A stretch of 64,000 nucleotides of DNA from Sphingobacterium sp. N143 (GCF_030325625.1 NZ_JACAIS010000002.1:581913-645912), one strand, 5' to 3'; numbered from the stretch's first letter, positions 36,779 to 46,860 are shown. Translations and numbers: made by a program. The notes: generated by a model not told the origin, from the sequence alone.

Positions 36779-37398
36779 AATTGCGCCAAGCAATGCTTTA
36801 TAACCCAGGGGAAGCATATAATTGTCAAAATCAAACCAGATAATGCACCAAAGAAATGGGCATCGTGATTAATTCCATCCTGTCCCTTCTTCGAAGCCCA
36901 AATACAGTAACCTAAGAATAAAAACGCAAATAAATATGCGGGCATAGGTATTATCATCATGACCCCAATCGTCATTTTGGGGTTAAAAAGAATATAACTG
37001 AACAGTACTGCGCAAATTGCTCCGGAAGCACCTAGACTATAATATCCGGGATTATTTTTCTGTTGAACAATTGTCGGAATGTCACTTAAAACCAAACTTC
37101 CTAAATAAATAACAGCAAACAACAGGTGTCCATATGGGCTCGCTTGTGCCAACATTTGCTCCAAGCCGAAGGCGAAATAGTAAAACGTAATCATATTGAA
37201 CAGCAAATGTCCCCAATCTTTATGCACAAAGCCACTTGTCAATATGGTATAGAGTTTTTGCTTTCTGGAAATACTATAGGGATGCAACATCAATTTGCCA
37301 TAAAGCTGCTCATTAGAAAAGGTATAAACACTTGTAACAAGTGTGAAAAAGAAAATAACACTAGCAACAGGTGTTTGTTGTAAATAAGTTAATAGCAT
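36775..37398 (-). CDS. Rhomboid-family intramembrane serine protease
   Basis: 207 residues with about six membrane segments. Catalytic Ser S125 in GASGA, catalytic His H181 in [11 protein letters not shown], and the conserved HLLFNM block at 64-69 (oxyanion/stabilising residues). It cleaves membrane protein substrates within the bilayer. Starts 5 bases after the LUD gene's stop, so it is in the same transcript. Substrate unknown. Confidence 0.88.
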   Translation of the reverse strand: MLLTYLQQTPVASVIFFFTLVTSVYTFSNEQLYGKLMLHPYSISRKQKLYTILTSGFVHKDWGHLLFNMITFYYFAFGLEQMLAQASPYGHLLFAVIYLGSLVLSDIPTIVQQKNNPGYYSLGASGAICAVLFSYILFNPKMTIGVMMIIPMPAYLFAFLFLGYCIWASKKGQDGINHDAHFFGALSGLILTIICFPWVIKHCLAQF

Positions 37399-37403
37399 AA
37401 TAA

Positions 37404-38051
37404 CTAGAAGCGGTCTTCTAAAAGTAAAACATAAAGTTCTTTTGGTCCATGTGCCCCCAATACGAGTCTTTTTTCAATATCTGCTGTCCTTGATGGCCCA
37501 GTAATTGTTGAAATCATAGTAGGGATTTCCTGACCGTAACGTTTTTGCATATACACAAGAGCATCTTTCAGGTCCCAGACGAGTTGAGAAGCTTTAGCAA
37601 CGACAATATGAATAGGAGGATAGATACTCAATCGGCGTCCGGAAGCATTCGCATTGCTTACCATGATACTACCATTACGTGCAATTAATGCTTCACAGGA
37701 GGTAATACTTGCATTTGCTCCCTCAAAGTCCTTTTCCGTTTTAATGAACGGAAAACCATAGGGACTTAATAAATTCTGGATCCCCTGTTCCCAAGCATAA
37801 ATGTTCTTAATATTGTTAACCTCTGTCAATGTAATCAGATGTTCAATCAAACCGATTTCACCATCGCAATAAAGAAACTTACCTCCTGCTGCTGTTAGCT
37901 CACGGACAAAGACAATATCCACTAATTCCTCTTCTGTTTTATAGAGTGGTGTTTCTTTGAAATTAGGATGCGGATTATCATTTTTTTGCAGTAATGCCTG
38001 ACGTATCCGTTTTAACATTACCTCCTTCGCAGTGGCGTTCTTCACATTCAT
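37404..38051 (-). CDS. LUD-domain (LutC/YkgG-like) protein
   Basis: 215 residues. The LUD fold signature ITGPSRTADIEKRLVLGAHGP is near the C-terminus. In other bacteria LutC works with LutA and LutB in lactate oxidation, but no iron-sulfur LutA/B partner is here, and this solitary form next to ftsH recurs in Bacteroidota. Function unproven. Cytosolic. Downstream of ftsH, with a hairpin between. Confidence 0.85.
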   Translation of the reverse strand: MNVKNATAKEVMLKRIRQALLQKNDNPHPNFKETPLYKTEEELVDIVFVRELTAAGGKFLYCDGEIGLIEHLITLTEVNNIKNIYAWEQGIQNLLSPYGFPFIKTEKDFEGANASITSCEALIARNGSIMVSNANASGRRLSIYPPIHIVVAKASQLVWDLKDALVYMQKRYGQEIPTMISTITGPSRTADIEKRLVLGAHGPKELYVLLLEDRF

Positions 38052-38070
38052 GATGCAATAACAATATAAA

Positions 38071-38098
38071 TGCCGCGCTAGGCTTAACTAGCGCGGCA
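38071..38098 (-). terminator. Hairpin between ftsH and the LUD gene
   Basis: An 11-bp GC-rich perfect stem (38071-38081 with 38088-38098), 6-base loop. The following minus-strand sequence is only moderately T-rich, so it may attenuate rather than stop transcription. Confidence 0.6.
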
Positions 38099-38108
38099 AA
38101 AGCTGAAT

Positions 38109-40190
38109 TTAATTTAAATTATTTGACGAATTGTCCAACCGCTGCTCATCCCTTGAACTCGCTTCCTCAGGATGAACATCTAATGGAAGATCTGTTTGTG
38201 GCACGCCACCACCTTCAGCTCCATTGACAAACTCATCATATGTGGTCTTCGTCTCAAAAGGACGTTTTCCAAGTATTTCTTCTAAATCAGATTGGAAAAG
38301 AATCTCTTTTTCCAGGAGTTTCTCAGCAATTTTAATCAAGCCGTCACGTTTATCCAACAAGAGTTGCTTTGTACGGGCATAGACATCATTAATCAGGTTA
38401 CGGACTTCAGCATCGATAAGCTCTGCCGTTTTGTCAGAATATGGCTTCTGAAAAGAAGCTTCCGAGCTATCCCGAAAAGATACATTGCCGACTTTATCGT
38501 TCATACCATAGATCGCAATCATTGCATAAGAGAGTTGTGTAATACGCTCCAGGTCGTTTTGAGCACCTGTAGAGATTCTTCCAAAAGTAATATCTTCGGC
38601 AACACGTCCGCCCATAGTCATGCATAAGCTGTCGATCAATTGTTCTGTGGTATATAAGAACTGCTCGCGGGGTAAGTACTGAGCATAACCTAAAGCTGCC
38701 ACTCCACGAGGGACAATAGACACTTTCACCAAAGGATCTGCATGTTCCAAAAACCAACCAGCAATAGCGTGACCAGCTTCATGATAAGCAACAATACGTT
38801 TTTCTTCTGGTGATATAATCTTATTCTTTTTCTCAAGACCACCGATCACACGATCTACCGCGTCCTGAAAATCCTGCATATCTATTTCAGGCTTATTTTT
38901 ACGCGCCGCAATCAGCGCAGCTTCGTTACAGACATTGGCGATCTCAGCTCCTGCAAAACCCGGGGTTTGTGCAGAAAGTTTTTTAGCATCTACCTCAGCC
39001 GATAATTTCAAAGGCTTTAAGTGTACTTTAAAGATTTGTTCTCTGCCAATTAAATCTGGCTTATCGATAGAGATCTGACGGTCAAAACGTCCTGGACGCA
39101 ATAAAGCTGTATCTAATACATCAATTCGATTCGTTGCAGCCAAAATAATGACTCCTGAATCCGTACCAAAACCATCCATTTCAACCAGTAATTGATTGAG
39201 TGTATTTTCTCGTTCATCATTTCCCCCCATCATGGAGTTTTTACCACGTGCACGACCAATAGCATCAATCTCATCAATGAAGATAATACAAGGGGCTTTT
39301 TCTTTGGCCTGCTTAAATAAGTCTCGTACCCGAGATGCGCCGACACCAACAAACATTTCAACAAAGTCCGATCCAGATAAGGAGAAAAATGGCACCTGCG
39401 CTTCACCAGCTACCGCCTTTGCTAGCAAGGTTTTACCAGTTCCAGGAGGCCCTACAAGAAGCGCTCCCTTAGGGATCTTACCACCAAGATTGGTATATTT
39501 ACGCGGGTTCTTCAAGAAATCCACGATCTCCATCACCTCTTGTTTTGCTTCCTCCAGACCTGCAACATCATTGAACGTAATATTGATCTGTGATTCTTTG
39601 TCAAATAGCTGGGCCTTGGATTTTCCAATATTAAAGATGGCACCACCGCCACCACCGGCTCCACCGCCCATACGGCGCATTAAGAATATCCAGATTGCTG
39701 CCAGAACTAACAATGGTAGCATAAATGTAACAAACCAACTCGCCCATGGATTAGAACGGTCGTCGTATGTCAATTGCACTTTCGGAGTACCTTGGGCCAG
39801 TTCAGCTTGTGAAGCGGCTAATTTCTTCTCCAGCACATCAGGAGAAGCATCCTTAAAAATATATTGTGGTCCTGCATTCTCCTGTCCTGACAGACTTGGA
39901 ATAGGGTCGTTATTTTTGGTTACATCTTTAAAATTGGGATTGTCCTTCCAACCTTTTTTAAGATATACTTCGACCTCAACAAGATCATTCTTCTTATAGG
40001 CAACCAGGCGCTCCACAGCACCAGTATTCAACATTCGTGTTTCAAAATCACTATAGCTAATCTCCTTAGCCGGGCTTTCTCCAAAAACGTATTGTAAGGC
40101 AAAAAAACCTAAAAACATGGCAATCATAAGCCACACAAAATTAAATTTTGGCGGTTTTGGGCTTACCTTACTACTCGGGATTTTTTTCAT
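38109..40190 (-). CDS. ftsH: ATP-dependent zinc metalloprotease FtsH
   Basis: Membrane-bound AAA+ protease that degrades misfolded and regulatory proteins. 693 residues. Membrane segments about 18-36 and 152-171 flank a periplasmic domain; Gly-rich linker 175-183; Walker A GPPGTGKT at 247-254; Walker [10 protein letters not shown] at 302-310; second region of homology [10 protein letters not shown]...RPGRFDR; zinc motif HEAGH at 470-474. The C-terminal tail after about 650 is acidic and variable. Follows rsfS. Confidence 0.98.
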   Translation of the reverse strand: MKKIPSSKVSPKPPKFNFVWLMIAMFLGFFALQYVFGESPAKEISYSDFETRMLNTGAVERLVAYKKNDLVEVEVYLKKGWKDNPNFKDVTKNNDPIPSLSGQENAGPQYIFKDASPDVLEKKLAASQAELAQGTPKVQLTYDDRSNPWASWFVTFMLPLLVLAAIWIFLMRRMGGGAGGGGGAIFNIGKSKAQLFDKESQINITFNDVAGLEEAKQEVMEIVDFLKNPRKYTNLGGKIPKGALLVGPPGTGKTLLAKAVAGEAQVPFFSLSGSDFVEMFVGVGASRVRDLFKQAKEKAPCIIFIDEIDAIGRARGKNSMMGGNDERENTLNQLLVEMDGFGTDSGVIILAATNRIDVLDTALLRPGRFDRQISIDKPDLIGREQIFKVHLKPLKLSAEVDAKKLSAQTPGFAGAEIANVCNEAALIAARKNKPEIDMQDFQDAVDRVIGGLEKKNKIISPEEKRIVAYHEAGHAIAGWFLEHADPLVKVSIVPRGVAALGYAQYLPREQFLYTTEQLIDSLCMTMGGRVAEDITFGRISTGAQNDLERITQLSYAMIAIYGMNDKVGNVSFRDSSEASFQKPYSDKTAELIDAEVRNLINDVYARTKQLLLDKRDGLIKIAEKLLEKEILFQSDLEEILGKRPFETKTTYDEFVNGAEGGGVPQTDLPLDVHPEEASSRDEQRLDNSSNNLN

Positions 40191-40237
40191 TATATCGTAA
40201 TTATATTTTCTTTATAAATTATTTTATCGGGGCTGTA

Positions 40238-40612
40238 CTAAGCACTTTGGAAATGCTGAACTTGCGCATCTCCCCATAACTCCTCAATACCATAGTGTGC
40301 TCTTTTTTCGGCCTTAAAGATATGCACAACCACATCCACAAAATCTAAAATCAACCATTCTCCATTTGCTTGTCCTTCTTTATACTGGGGTTCTTGGCCA
40401 AAAACTTTATAGACTTCCTCTTCCACACTCTTCGCGATCGCATTGACCTGAATGTTGGAATCAGCATGACAAATTACAAAATAATCAGAAACAGAACTGT
40501 GAAGATCTCTTAAATCCAGACGAACAATTTCATTTGCCTTCTTCTCCTGCATACCGTGAACGATAATTTCTGATAGACGTTGGGACAATTCTGAACTTTT
40601 ATTTTTACTCAT
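40238..40612 (-). CDS. rsfS: Ribosomal silencing factor RsfS
   Basis: Binds uL14 on the large subunit and blocks subunit joining during starvation. 124 residues. Family block LDLRDLHSSVSDYFVICHADS at 31-51, and GEWLILDFVDVVVHIF towards the end. Divergent from birA with only 47 bases between the start codons, and probably co-transcribed with ftsH. Confidence 0.93.
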   Translation of the reverse strand: MSKNKSSELSQRLSEIIVHGMQEKKANEIVRLDLRDLHSSVSDYFVICHADSNIQVNAIAKSVEEEVYKVFGQEPQYKEGQANGEWLILDFVDVVVHIFKAEKRAHYGIEELWGDAQVQHFQSA

Positions 40613-40659
40613 TAAAAAATATGATAGTTTTGACTTAATATTTATTTAATACTTTCAGT

Positions 40660-41430
40660 TTGCAAAATAACAATATTTCGGGACTTATCATTGGTCAAAA
40701 TACAATATATCTTGACAAAGTCGCCTCTACAAACGATTACCTAAGAGAATTATTGTCAAATTTCAAGCCACTAGCAGAAGGTACTGCCATTTTAGCAGAA
40801 GATCAATTTCAGGGGAAAGGACAAAGAGGAAGTACATGGACCAGTGAAGCAGGAAAGAATCTAACCACATCCATTCTTTTAAAACCCCATTTTATATCGA
40901 TAGAACAGCAATTTGCACTGTCTGCAACAATTGCTATAGCTATTGTTAAATGGCTAAGAAACAAAACAAATCAACCTGTTCATGTAAAATGGCCAAATGA
41001 TATTTACATTGGCACAAAGAAAATTGCGGGCATTCTTATTGAAAATAAATTGAAAGGTAGTAAAATAGACGCTTCAATCATCGGAATTGGCCTAAATATT
41101 AACCAATTAAATTTTGGCGATGCGACTACAATGACTTCGCTTGCATGCATAACGGGCAAGCAGGACTATATCATTAAAACACTTGCAATAGAGTTATTCA
41201 ATCAAATCCAACAGGAATATCTTCATCTGTATACGCAAGGTTATCAAACTCAATTAGACCGTTATAACGACTTCTTATTTTGGAAAGGGCAAGAAAAACA
41301 GTTCCTTGTTTCTGGGGTAAAAAAGACAGGCATCATACAGGGAGTGGAGATCGATGGTAAACTACAGGTATCTTTCGACAGCAATACACAAAAATTTGAT
41401 ATTAAAGAAATCACGCACCTTATCACTTAA
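40660..41430 (+). CDS. birA: Biotin--[acetyl-CoA-carboxylase] ligase
   Basis: Attaches biotin to acetyl-CoA carboxylase BCCP. 256 residues, class I (no N-terminal DNA-binding domain), so it should not be a repressor. ASTND at 22-26, biotinyl-AMP loop GKGQRGSTW at 52-60 and catalytic K110 in VKWPND. The start appears to be TTG at 40660: no ATG or GTG lies before the conserved region, and homologous proteins begin with a similar MQNN segment. Confidence 0.93.
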   Translation: MQNNNISGLIIGQNTIYLDKVASTNDYLRELLSNFKPLAEGTAILAEDQFQGKGQRGSTWTSEAGKNLTTSILLKPHFISIEQQFALSATIAIAIVKWLRNKTNQPVHVKWPNDIYIGTKKIAGILIENKLKGSKIDASIIGIGLNINQLNFGDATTMTSLACITGKQDYIIKTLAIELFNQIQQEYLHLYTQGYQTQLDRYNDFLFWKGQEKQFLVSGVKKTGIIQGVEIDGKLQVSFDSNTQKFDIKEITHLIT

Positions 41431-41562
41431 TCTTTACAAAAAAAAGATAGGCCATTTCAAAATTGTCAAACCTTTATTTTAAATTTGTCTTGCAGAACAA
41501 TTAAACCTTTATAAACATTAACAATCAAAGGAATATAACAACTGCAATAATTGTATAGGAAA

Positions 41563-42009
41563 ATGAAAAAATTAGTAATGTTAATAACTGCAGTGATTTT
41601 TGCAGTTACTGGAGCTTTCGCTCAAATTCACAAACCCGTTAAGTGGACTGTAGCTAGTAAAAAATTAAACAACAAAGAGGCTATGGTCTATGTAAAAGCT
41701 ACTATTCAGAACGGCTGGCACATTTATTCACAAAATGTAAAAGATGGCGGACCAATTCCAACCTCCTTCAGTTTTGCTAAGGGAGCAGATTATGCGGTAG
41801 TTGGCAAAACTGCAGAGCCAAAGCCAAAAGTAAAGCATGAAGAAGTATTCAAAATGGATGTTGGCTACTTTACAAATGAGGTCATCTTTCAACAAAAAGT
41901 AGCATTGAATAAAGGAACAGCGACTGTAAAAGGTACAGTAGAATGGCAAGCCTGTGATGCGTCACAATGTCTGCCTCCTGACGAATATGCTTTTGCTGTG
42001 ACAATCAAA
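41563..42009 (+). CDS. Exported stand-alone DsbD N-terminal domain protein
   Basis: 148-149 residues (stop ends at 42012). Signal peptide about 1-20 (ending GAFAQ). The remainder matches the DsbD alpha (immunoglobulin-like) domain, with redox pair C131 and C136 in CDASQCLPP. In whole DsbD this domain receives electrons from the membrane part and hands them to periplasmic partners. The membrane/thioredoxin part is the next gene. I chose the Met at 41563 over the upstream TTG frame start, since the signal peptide begins there. A terminator separates the two genes. Confidence 0.85.
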
Positions 42010-42041
42010 TAGTAAAAATGATTCTACACGGATAAAATAAT

Positions 42042-42067
42042 AAGGCGATTTTCATCGCCTTTTTTTA
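42042..42067 (+). terminator. Terminator after the DsbD-alpha gene
   Basis: 8-bp perfect stem AAGGCGAT/ATCGCCTT with a 4-base loop, then a T run. Confidence 0.75.
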
Positions 42068-42098
42068 TTTTTGAAACTAACATCAGAAATATATACGC

Positions 42099-43814
42099 AT
42101 GTTAAAAAATACCTTTATTCTACTCGTAATTGCTTTTCTTGGTCTTTCCTTAACACCAACTACTTCTCTGTATGGACAAGATAGTTTAACCAGTACGGAA
42201 GGCCTTCAATTTGAATCATCACCTGATACTTCCACTGCTGCTGAAATTGAACCTATCCCTGACGATCTGACCTTTTCCGAAGCCCCAGACACATCCATAG
42301 GTCAGGATAGCAGCAAATTGGATCAGGCGACAATAAATAGTACCTCTGATCATTCGGACGCTGGGAAAAAGTCTCTTTGGAGTATCTTCATAGCAGGATT
42401 GGTAGGTGGTTTTGCCGCATTATTAATGCCTTGTATATTCCCTATGCTTCCATTGACAGTCAGCTATTTTACAAAGCAATCGGGCAGCCGTGCAAACGGC
42501 ATTAGCAAAGCTTTACTTTATGGCCTTTTCATAATTGTGATCTACGTTGCTTTGGGAATGATTATTACGATTGCTTTTGGATCAGATGCGCTCAATGCTT
42601 TATCAACCAATGGGATATTCAATTTTCTATTCTTTCTATTATTAGTGGTTTTTGCTGCTTCATTTTTCGGTGCTTTTGAAATCACTCTGCCAAGCTCATT
42701 TGTCAATAAAATGGATGCTAAATCAGACAAGGGGGGGCTTGTAGGCCTTTTCTTCATGGCATTCAGCCTTTCGCTCGTATCGTTCTCTTGTACAGGGCCT
42801 ATTATTGGCACTTTATTGGTTGAGGCTGCCTCAAAAGGCGAGCGTTTGGGGCCGGCGATCGGTATGCTTGGATTTTCTATTGCACTGGCCATTCCTTTTG
42901 GTTTGTTTGCAATGTTTCCCTCCATGCTTAAGTCCTTACCAAAATCAGGTGGATGGCTAAACTCCGTCAAAGTAGTCCTTGGTTTTCTAGAACTCGCCCT
43001 AGCCTTAAAGTTTCTATCCAATGTAGATTTGGCTTATCACTGGAATTGGTTAGACCGAGAAGTATTCTTATCGTTATGGATCGCCATTTTCGGATTGATG
43101 GGCTTATACTTAATTGGGAAAATCAAGTTTTCACATGACAGTGATTTAAAATTTCTATCCGTACCTAGGACCATTCTTGCGATCATAGTATTCTCCTTTG
43201 TTATATACATGGTCCCAGGGTTATGGGGAGCCCCTTTGAAATCAATTTCCGCATTCTTGCCACCTTCTGCCACACAAGATTTTGACCTTTCTGCTGGCAT
43301 ATCCGCAAGCACAGCGGTTCAAAGTGATGGTAAAATCAAAAAATACGCAGAGATATTTCATGAACGTGGCACACCAAAAGGATTTGATCCATACTATGAT
43401 TATGATCAAGCCCTAGAAGCTGCTAAGGAATTAAATAAACCTGTATTAATAGATTTTACAGGATGGAATTGTGTGAATTGTCGGCAGATGGAAGCAAATG
43501 TCTGGACTGATCCTGCTGTAGCAAAATTATTGAAAGAAGAATTTGTTATGGCAGAGTTATTTGTAGATGACAAAACAGAGCTACCTGAAAACGAACAATT
43601 TGTTTCTAAATATAGCGGTAAGAAAATTAAAACAATAGGCAAAAAGAATAGTGATTTTCAAGCCTCAGCCTTTAACAGTAATTCTCAACCTTTATATGTC
43701 ATTGTGGATGCTTCTGGAAAGGTACTGGTTCCTCAAACGGGTGCCAATTATAATATTGCAGAATATAAAGCTTTTTTACAAAGTGGAATAGATGCATTTA
43801 AAGCAAATAAATAA
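42099..43814 (+). CDS. DsbD-family thiol:disulfide interchange protein (membrane and thioredoxin domains)
   Basis: 571 residues. Signal/first membrane segment, an acidic Ser/Thr-rich linker to about 90, then the eight-segment DsbD core with redox C112 (LMPCIFPM) and C231 (FSCTGP), and a C-terminal thioredoxin domain with C458-V-N-C461. It carries electrons from cytosolic thioredoxin to the envelope. The usual N-terminal alpha domain is absent from this protein and is encoded by the gene just upstream. Probably supports TlpA-like and cytochrome maturation proteins. Confidence 0.9.
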   Translation: MLKNTFILLVIAFLGLSLTPTTSLYGQDSLTSTEGLQFESSPDTSTAAEIEPIPDDLTFSEAPDTSIGQDSSKLDQATINSTSDHSDAGKKSLWSIFIAGLVGGFAALLMPCIFPMLPLTVSYFTKQSGSRANGISKALLYGLFIIVIYVALGMIITIAFGSDALNALSTNGIFNFLFFLLLVVFAASFFGAFEITLPSSFVNKMDAKSDKGGLVGLFFMAFSLSLVSFSCTGPIIGTLLVEAASKGERLGPAIGMLGFSIALAIPFGLFAMFPSMLKSLPKSGGWLNSVKVVLGFLELALALKFLSNVDLAYHWNWLDREVFLSLWIAIFGLMGLYLIGKIKFSHDSDLKFLSVPRTILAIIVFSFVIYMVPGLWGAPLKSISAFLPPSATQDFDLSAGISASTAVQSDGKIKKYAEIFHERGTPKGFDPYYDYDQALEAAKELNKPVLIDFTGWNCVNCRQMEANVWTDPAVAKLLKEEFVMAELFVDDKTELPENEQFVSKYSGKKIKTIGKKNSDFQASAFNSNSQPLYVIVDASGKVLVPQTGANYNIAEYKAFLQSGIDAFKANK

Positions 43815-43872
43815 ACAGTATTCTGGATTTCAGACAAATCTTAAATCTAAAAAACACAACGATGGGATTCCA

Positions 43873-43921
43873 AAATTTGTGTTATATTCATCTCAATATA
43901 ATTGTATATAAACACAAATTT
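43873..43921. promoter_or_regulatory. 11-bp inverted repeat across the pfkA promoter
   Basis: Perfect arms AAATTTGTGTT (43873-43883) and AACACAAATTT (43911-43921). The right arm lies inside the promoter spacer; the left arm lies upstream of the -33 element. Fits a site for a dimeric or looping regulator. Confidence 0.5.
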
Positions 43922-43932
43922 AGCTAAGTTTG
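43901..43932 (+). promoter_or_regulatory. pfkA promoter
   Basis: ATTG at 43901-43904, 20-base spacer and TAAGTTTG at 43925-43932. Only 7 bases then remain to the ATG, predicting an almost leaderless mRNA. The spacer resembles those of ndk and fcl. Confidence 0.78.
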
Positions 43933-43939
43933 GGTACGT

Positions 43940-44914
43940 ATGAGTAACATTAAAAAAATTGCTGTTTTAACATCTGGAGGCGATGCTCCGGGAATGAATG
44001 CTGGTATCCGTGCAGTTGTAAGGGCGGGAATCTATAACAATCTTGAAGTATTTGGTGTACGCAGGGGATACGATGGCCTGGTTAACGGTGAAATTATCCC
44101 CATGGATGCTAAATCCGTAGCTAATATTATACAACGTGGTGGTACCATTTTAAAAACCGCTCGCAGTGAGGCTTTCAAAACTGTTGAGGGCCGTCAACAA
44201 GCCTATGACAATTTACGCAGCCATGGTATTGATGCAATGGTCGTTATCGGTGGAGACGGAACATTCACTGGTGCATCTAAATTTATTGAAGAATTTGATT
44301 TCCCAATAATCGGTCTTCCTGGAACAATAGACAATGATTTGGCAGGGACAGACTTTACCATTGGCTACGATACAGCAATCAATACAGTTATTCAGGCAGT
44401 GGATAAGATCCGTGATACGGCAGAATCTCATGATCGACTTTTTGTCATTGAAGTGATGGGGCGGGATTCAGGGCTTATAGCTGTCCGCTCAGGAATTAGT
44501 ACTGGTGCTGAAGCGGTGCTGGTCCCAGAATTTGAAGTAGACTATGATGCTATCATGAAAAGGCTGGATATGACCCGTAAGAACAAATCCTCCCGAATTA
44601 TTATTGTTGCTGAAGGCGATAAAGAAGGCGGAATGGTGGTTTCTGAAAAAATAAAGGAAAATTTCCCCCATTATGATGTAAGGCTATCCATTCTAGGCCA
44701 TATCCAGCGCGGTGGAAGTCCGACCTGTATGGACCGTGTCTTAGCCAGCAGACTAGGCGTTGCTGCTGTAGAAGCCTTAATTGAGGGCCGCAGGGGCGAA
44801 ATGGCAGGATTGATCTGTAGCGAAGTAAAATTCACTCCATTTAAAAGTGCAATTAAACATCATGTAAAGCTCAATGAAGATCTGTTACGGATTATTGAAA
44901 TACTTTCCCTATAA
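43940..44914 (+). CDS. pfkA: ATP-dependent 6-phosphofructokinase
   Basis: Committed step of glycolysis. 324 residues. GGDAPGMN at 13-20, GGDGT at 104-108 and PGTIDNDLAGTD at 127-138 with catalytic D131. The Gly residues at the GGDG and PGTIDND positions indicate ATP rather than pyrophosphate as phosphoryl donor. Single gene with its own promoter and a strong terminator. Confidence 0.96.
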   Translation: MSNIKKIAVLTSGGDAPGMNAGIRAVVRAGIYNNLEVFGVRRGYDGLVNGEIIPMDAKSVANIIQRGGTILKTARSEAFKTVEGRQQAYDNLRSHGIDAMVVIGGDGTFTGASKFIEEFDFPIIGLPGTIDNDLAGTDFTIGYDTAINTVIQAVDKIRDTAESHDRLFVIEVMGRDSGLIAVRSGISTGAEAVLVPEFEVDYDAIMKRLDMTRKNKSSRIIIVAEGDKEGGMVVSEKIKENFPHYDVRLSILGHIQRGGSPTCMDRVLASRLGVAAVEALIEGRRGEMAGLICSEVKFTPFKSAIKHHVKLNEDLLRIIEILSL

Positions 44915-44950
44915 AGAGTAATCAGTGGTTCAACGTACTGAGGGGCCATT

Positions 44951-44989
44951 AAAAAAAACCGAGTGTAGCATATACACTCGGTTTTTTTT
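44951..44989. terminator. Bidirectional terminator after pfkA
   Basis: A 17-bp perfect stem (44951-44967 with 44973-44989), 5-base loop, A and T runs at both ends; serves pfkA and the convergent lipoprotein gene. Confidence 0.9.
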
Positions 44990-45009
44990 TGACTACCTTA
45001 CCACCAAGG

Positions 45010-45456
45010 CTATTTCAATAAACGGTTTAAATAATCTTGAGACACAACAGGTAATTGAATAGCCTGCCCTGCTTTGGCCATAGAATCGGCAAAATGATTT
45101 GTGCTGCTGATTGCCTGCTCATAGGCGCTAATTACCTGTTCGGATATGTGCAGCGATTTTGGGTCTTTAATATCAACTTGATATTGGTTTCCTTCTAGGT
45201 GAACATGATGATAAAAGCGATAAGCAGCTGCCTTCAATAATCCCAACTCCTGCTGTGATAGCTCATCTATGCGTGCATTAGGGGGTAGAGTAACATCTAT
45301 AAATTCATTCCCTTTAGCTAACTGTTCAATAGAATGGTCCAGTGGAATTGAGCTCAATGCTTCAAGGTTGACCACGGGAATACCTTTATCCTGATTTGAC
45401 CTACATGCCGCAGTCATGATTACCAGGAAGATGATTAAGGTCAGTTTATTCTTCAT
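45010..45456 (-). CDS. Small hypothetical lipoprotein
   Basis: 148 residues. Lipoprotein signal with lipid-accepting C18 (MTAACRSN). The mature part is mixed alpha/beta without recognised domain; the helical C-terminal half (EQVISAYEQAISSTNHFADSMAKAGQ) may be a helical hairpin. Outer-membrane or periplasmic. Monocistronic, between two terminators. Function unknown. Confidence 0.75.
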   Translation of the reverse strand: MKNKLTLIIFLVIMTAACRSNQDKGIPVVNLEALSSIPLDHSIEQLAKGNEFIDVTLPPNARIDELSQQELGLLKAAAYRFYHHVHLEGNQYQVDIKDPKSLHISEQVISAYEQAISSTNHFADSMAKAGQAIQLPVVSQDYLNRLLK

Positions 45457-45567
45457 TTATAAAATTTGTGTTAAGCCGATTACTATCCGGCAGTGGATCT
45501 GCGTAGATCTTCGTACTAAAAATTATAAGGACCTCACCGACAAAGATAAGTTACCTAAGCCGAAACT

Positions 45568-45602
45568 AAAAACGCCGATCTAGAAGCGCTCCCAGATCGG
45601 CG
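45568..45602 (-). terminator. Terminator of the TlpA-like gene
   Basis: 9-bp GC-rich stem (45573-45581 with 45594-45602), 12-base loop, followed on the minus strand by five T. Confidence 0.75.
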
Positions 45603-45647
45603 GTACTGTCTCTCACCTAATCAGCAAATTCGGCTTTATACAGTCAA

Positions 45648-46787
45648 TTATTTTAACAATTCGGCTAATTTCGCTTCTAAAGCCTCTCCTCTTAAATTTG
45701 AAGCAACGATTTTGCCAGATGGATCAATCAGAAAATTTTGCGGAATTCCACGGACCTCATATAATTTTACCGGAGCAGATTTCCAGCCTTGCAGGTCAGA
45801 CACATGTGGCCATTGTTGCAAGTTATCATCATGAATTGCCTTCATCCATGCGTCTTTTTTGCCTGGGTTATCCAGCGACACTCCAAAGACAGTAAATCCC
45901 TTTTCTTTGTATTTATTGAATGCGGCAACAACATTCGGATTCTCATGACGACAAGGGCCGCACCAGCTCGCCCAAAAATCCAACAATACATATTTTCCTC
46001 TCAAGGAAGACAATGAAATATTTTTACCAGTAGTATCTGGCAATGTAAAATCCGGAGCAATTGAACCGATAGCAACCGCTTTTAATTTCTGAATACGCTC
46101 TGCCAGTTCTTTTCCCTTTTCGGAATTCTTCAGTTCAGGAGACAGCTTCTCAAAAGAAGTAACATATTCATTTACGTTTTCTCCACTTACATTTTCCGAA
46201 AGCAAATCCAGGGTATACCAGCTTTTTGGGTTTTTATTGATAAACTCAGCATCGGCTTTACCCATTCGCTCAGAAATCTCTCCAGCTTGCTTTTGTAAAC
46301 CTTCGATAAATTTTGGATCTTGCTTTTGCGCCTCTGACGCCGCATAATACTGTTGATTTAATGCTTCAAATTCATCTGCATAAGGTTTTACAAAAGCCTT
46401 ATATTGTGTAAAATCTTCATTAATCGTTGTACCAGTAATTGTCGCATCTTTAAATCCTTTGGATGCATCTACTTTGATCACGCCTTTGGACAAATACAAC
46501 TGAGCTGTTTCAGGTTGTTTTTGACTATTTCTTAACTCTGCAAAAGATAATCCCTCTGGAGAGTAGATCATTATGCCTTTTGTAGGAGCTGCAACCTCAC
46601 CATTAAATTTAAATTCTCCTTTTACTACAGTTGCAGAGTCTGTCTGACGTGTTCCATTTGTAGCATATTGCATAAACACTTTGGCTTTATCGGAAGAAGC
46701 ATTTACTTTTCCAGCTACCGTGAAGCTTTCTTGCGCCATTAATAAGGCTGGTAAAAAGCTTAAACCCATTAATATTCCCTTTTTCAT
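45648..46787 (-). CDS. TlpA-like thiol-disulfide oxidoreductase with DUF4369
   Basis: 379 residues. Signal peptide about 1-18, a DUF4369 beta domain about 20-120, a helical middle, then a thioredoxin domain with C276-G-P-C279 in FWASWCGPC. It reduces or isomerises disulfides of envelope proteins and could take electrons from the nearby DsbD system. I chose the Met at 46787 because it begins the signal peptide. A frequent multi-paralog family in Bacteroidota. Confidence 0.9.
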   Translation of the reverse strand: MKKGILMGLSFLPALLMAQESFTVAGKVNASSDKAKVFMQYATNGTRQTDSATVVKGEFKFNGEVAAPTKGIMIYSPEGLSFAELRNSQKQPETAQLYLSKGVIKVDASKGFKDATITGTTINEDFTQYKAFVKPYADEFEALNQQYYAASEAQKQDPKFIEGLQKQAGEISERMGKADAEFINKNPKSWYTLDLLSENVSGENVNEYVTSFEKLSPELKNSEKGKELAERIQKLKAVAIGSIAPDFTLPDTTGKNISLSSLRGKYVLLDFWASWCGPCRHENPNVVAAFNKYKEKGFTVFGVSLDNPGKKDAWMKAIHDDNLQQWPHVSDLQGWKSAPVKLYEVRGIPQNFLIDPSGKIVASNLRGEALEAKLAELLK

Positions 46788-46860
46788 AATTATATACTTC
46801 TCATAAATGTAAAACATTTCCTTTGCACAAACACGCTATTTAACATTATTTAGCAAAATG

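Noticed and set aside
41563..43814. Frameshift or assembly break in a single dsbD gene
   Set aside because: Each part has its own signal/start, and a proper terminator lies between, so these are two genes and not a broken one.
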